Source: Candidatus Nomurabacteria bacterium (GTDB lineage: Bacteria > Patescibacteria > Paceibacteria > UBA9973). Taken from it: a stretch of 64,000 bases of DNA. The translations under genes and the position numbers were made by a program. The notes below the pieces were generated by a model that saw only the letters and a program-made list of their open reading frames with translations, made no database searches and was not told the DNA's origin. The stretch is from positions 178,382-242,381 of the forward strand of contig JAHFNH010000001.1 in NCBI GenBank assembly GCA_023267435.1, read 5' to 3'. Of the stretch, positions 63,888 through 64,000 are shown in pieces (the first letter of the stretch is position 1; each line of letters starts with the position of its first letter).

Positions 63888-63915
63888 ATAAAAACCTGCT
63901 ACCGCGGGTTTTTAT
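63888..63915 (+). terminator. Terminator after tRNA-Ile
   Basis: ACCTGC-TACC-GCGGGT stem followed by TTTTATT. The last 85 bp of the window hold a possible extended -10 (TGGTAAAAT, near 63937) for a gene beyond the edge. Confidence 0.75.
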
Positions 63916-64000
63916 TATTGCTTTAAATAATCTCTTGTGGTAAAATACAAGGTAAGAAATTGGTCAAAATTATTAAAAATTAACATTTATAACGAATTAA

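Overview
The window is a 64 kb piece of an AT-rich bacterial chromosome, most likely from a Patescibacteria/CPR organism and probably Parcubacteria-like. The evidence is the reduced gene set, a spc ribosomal-protein cluster with no rpmD (L30) between rpsE and rplO, a trigger factor with no visible PPIase domain, short versions of several enzymes (for example a 357-residue Pgk), almost no Shine-Dalgarno sequences, and many orphan small secreted or membrane proteins. TGA ends several genes (13649-13651, smpB, the UMP kinase), so the standard bacterial code is used. This argues against the UGA-recoding Gracilibacteria/Absconditabacteria. There is no rRNA, CRISPR array, IS transposase or prophage in the window. 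RNA genes are tmRNA, one tRNA-Ile with a UAU anticodon, and one unidentified structured RNA.

Layout. 0-17 kb: housekeeping genes (pnp, comM, lexA, hup, dapD-like, rny, clpP, tig, ppa, nusA) mixed with regulators (TrmB; HTH-ATPase-STAS-like; DksA-like) and orphan hypotheticals. 17-22 kb: a run of five envelope/secreted genes, three of them N-terminal paralogues, two with glycine-rich ends. 22-28 kb: tpiA-pgk, HIT, recJ, rnhA. 28.9-43.8 kb: the S10/spc ribosomal cluster rpsS-rplV-rpsC-rplP-rpmC-rpsQ-rplN-rplX-rplE, interrupted by about 7.4 kb (a thioredoxin-fold exported protein, a 1239-residue exported protein, a smaller relative, and a Fic-type protein), then rpsN-rpsH-rplF-rplR-rpsE-rplO-secY. 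44-52 kb: four nucleotide kinases (CMP-kinase-like, Adk-like, UMP-kinase-like, Ndk), map, and a large HerA/VirD4-like ATPase. 52-64 kb: structured RNA, beta-CASP nuclease, LOG-like protein, infC-rpmI-rplT, phosphohexomutase, smpB-ssrA, CYTH protein, orphan genes, ftsH and tRNA-Ile.

The most unusual signal is a family of palindromic elements. A core of about 44-50 bp holding a small hairpin is flanked by long inverted arms. One copy lies between tpiA and pgk, and two lie in frame inside protein genes (recJ and, in opposite orientation, comM). The arms differ from locus to locus yet are complementary within each locus, so one arm looks like an inverted copy of the host flank. A GIY-YIG nuclease gene next to rny is also bounded by inverted repeats, one of which is the rny 3' end.

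Expression signals fall into two classes. At least 16 genes have a TANNNT -10 box ending exactly 6-7 nt before the start codon, often as an extended -10 (TGnTANNNT), which predicts leaderless mRNAs. The ribosomal operons and many orphan single-gene cassettes instead use TTGAC(A/T)-16/17-TANNNT promoters with 20-100 nt A-rich leaders. The lexA operon carries a Gram-positive-type SOS box inside its promoter spacer.
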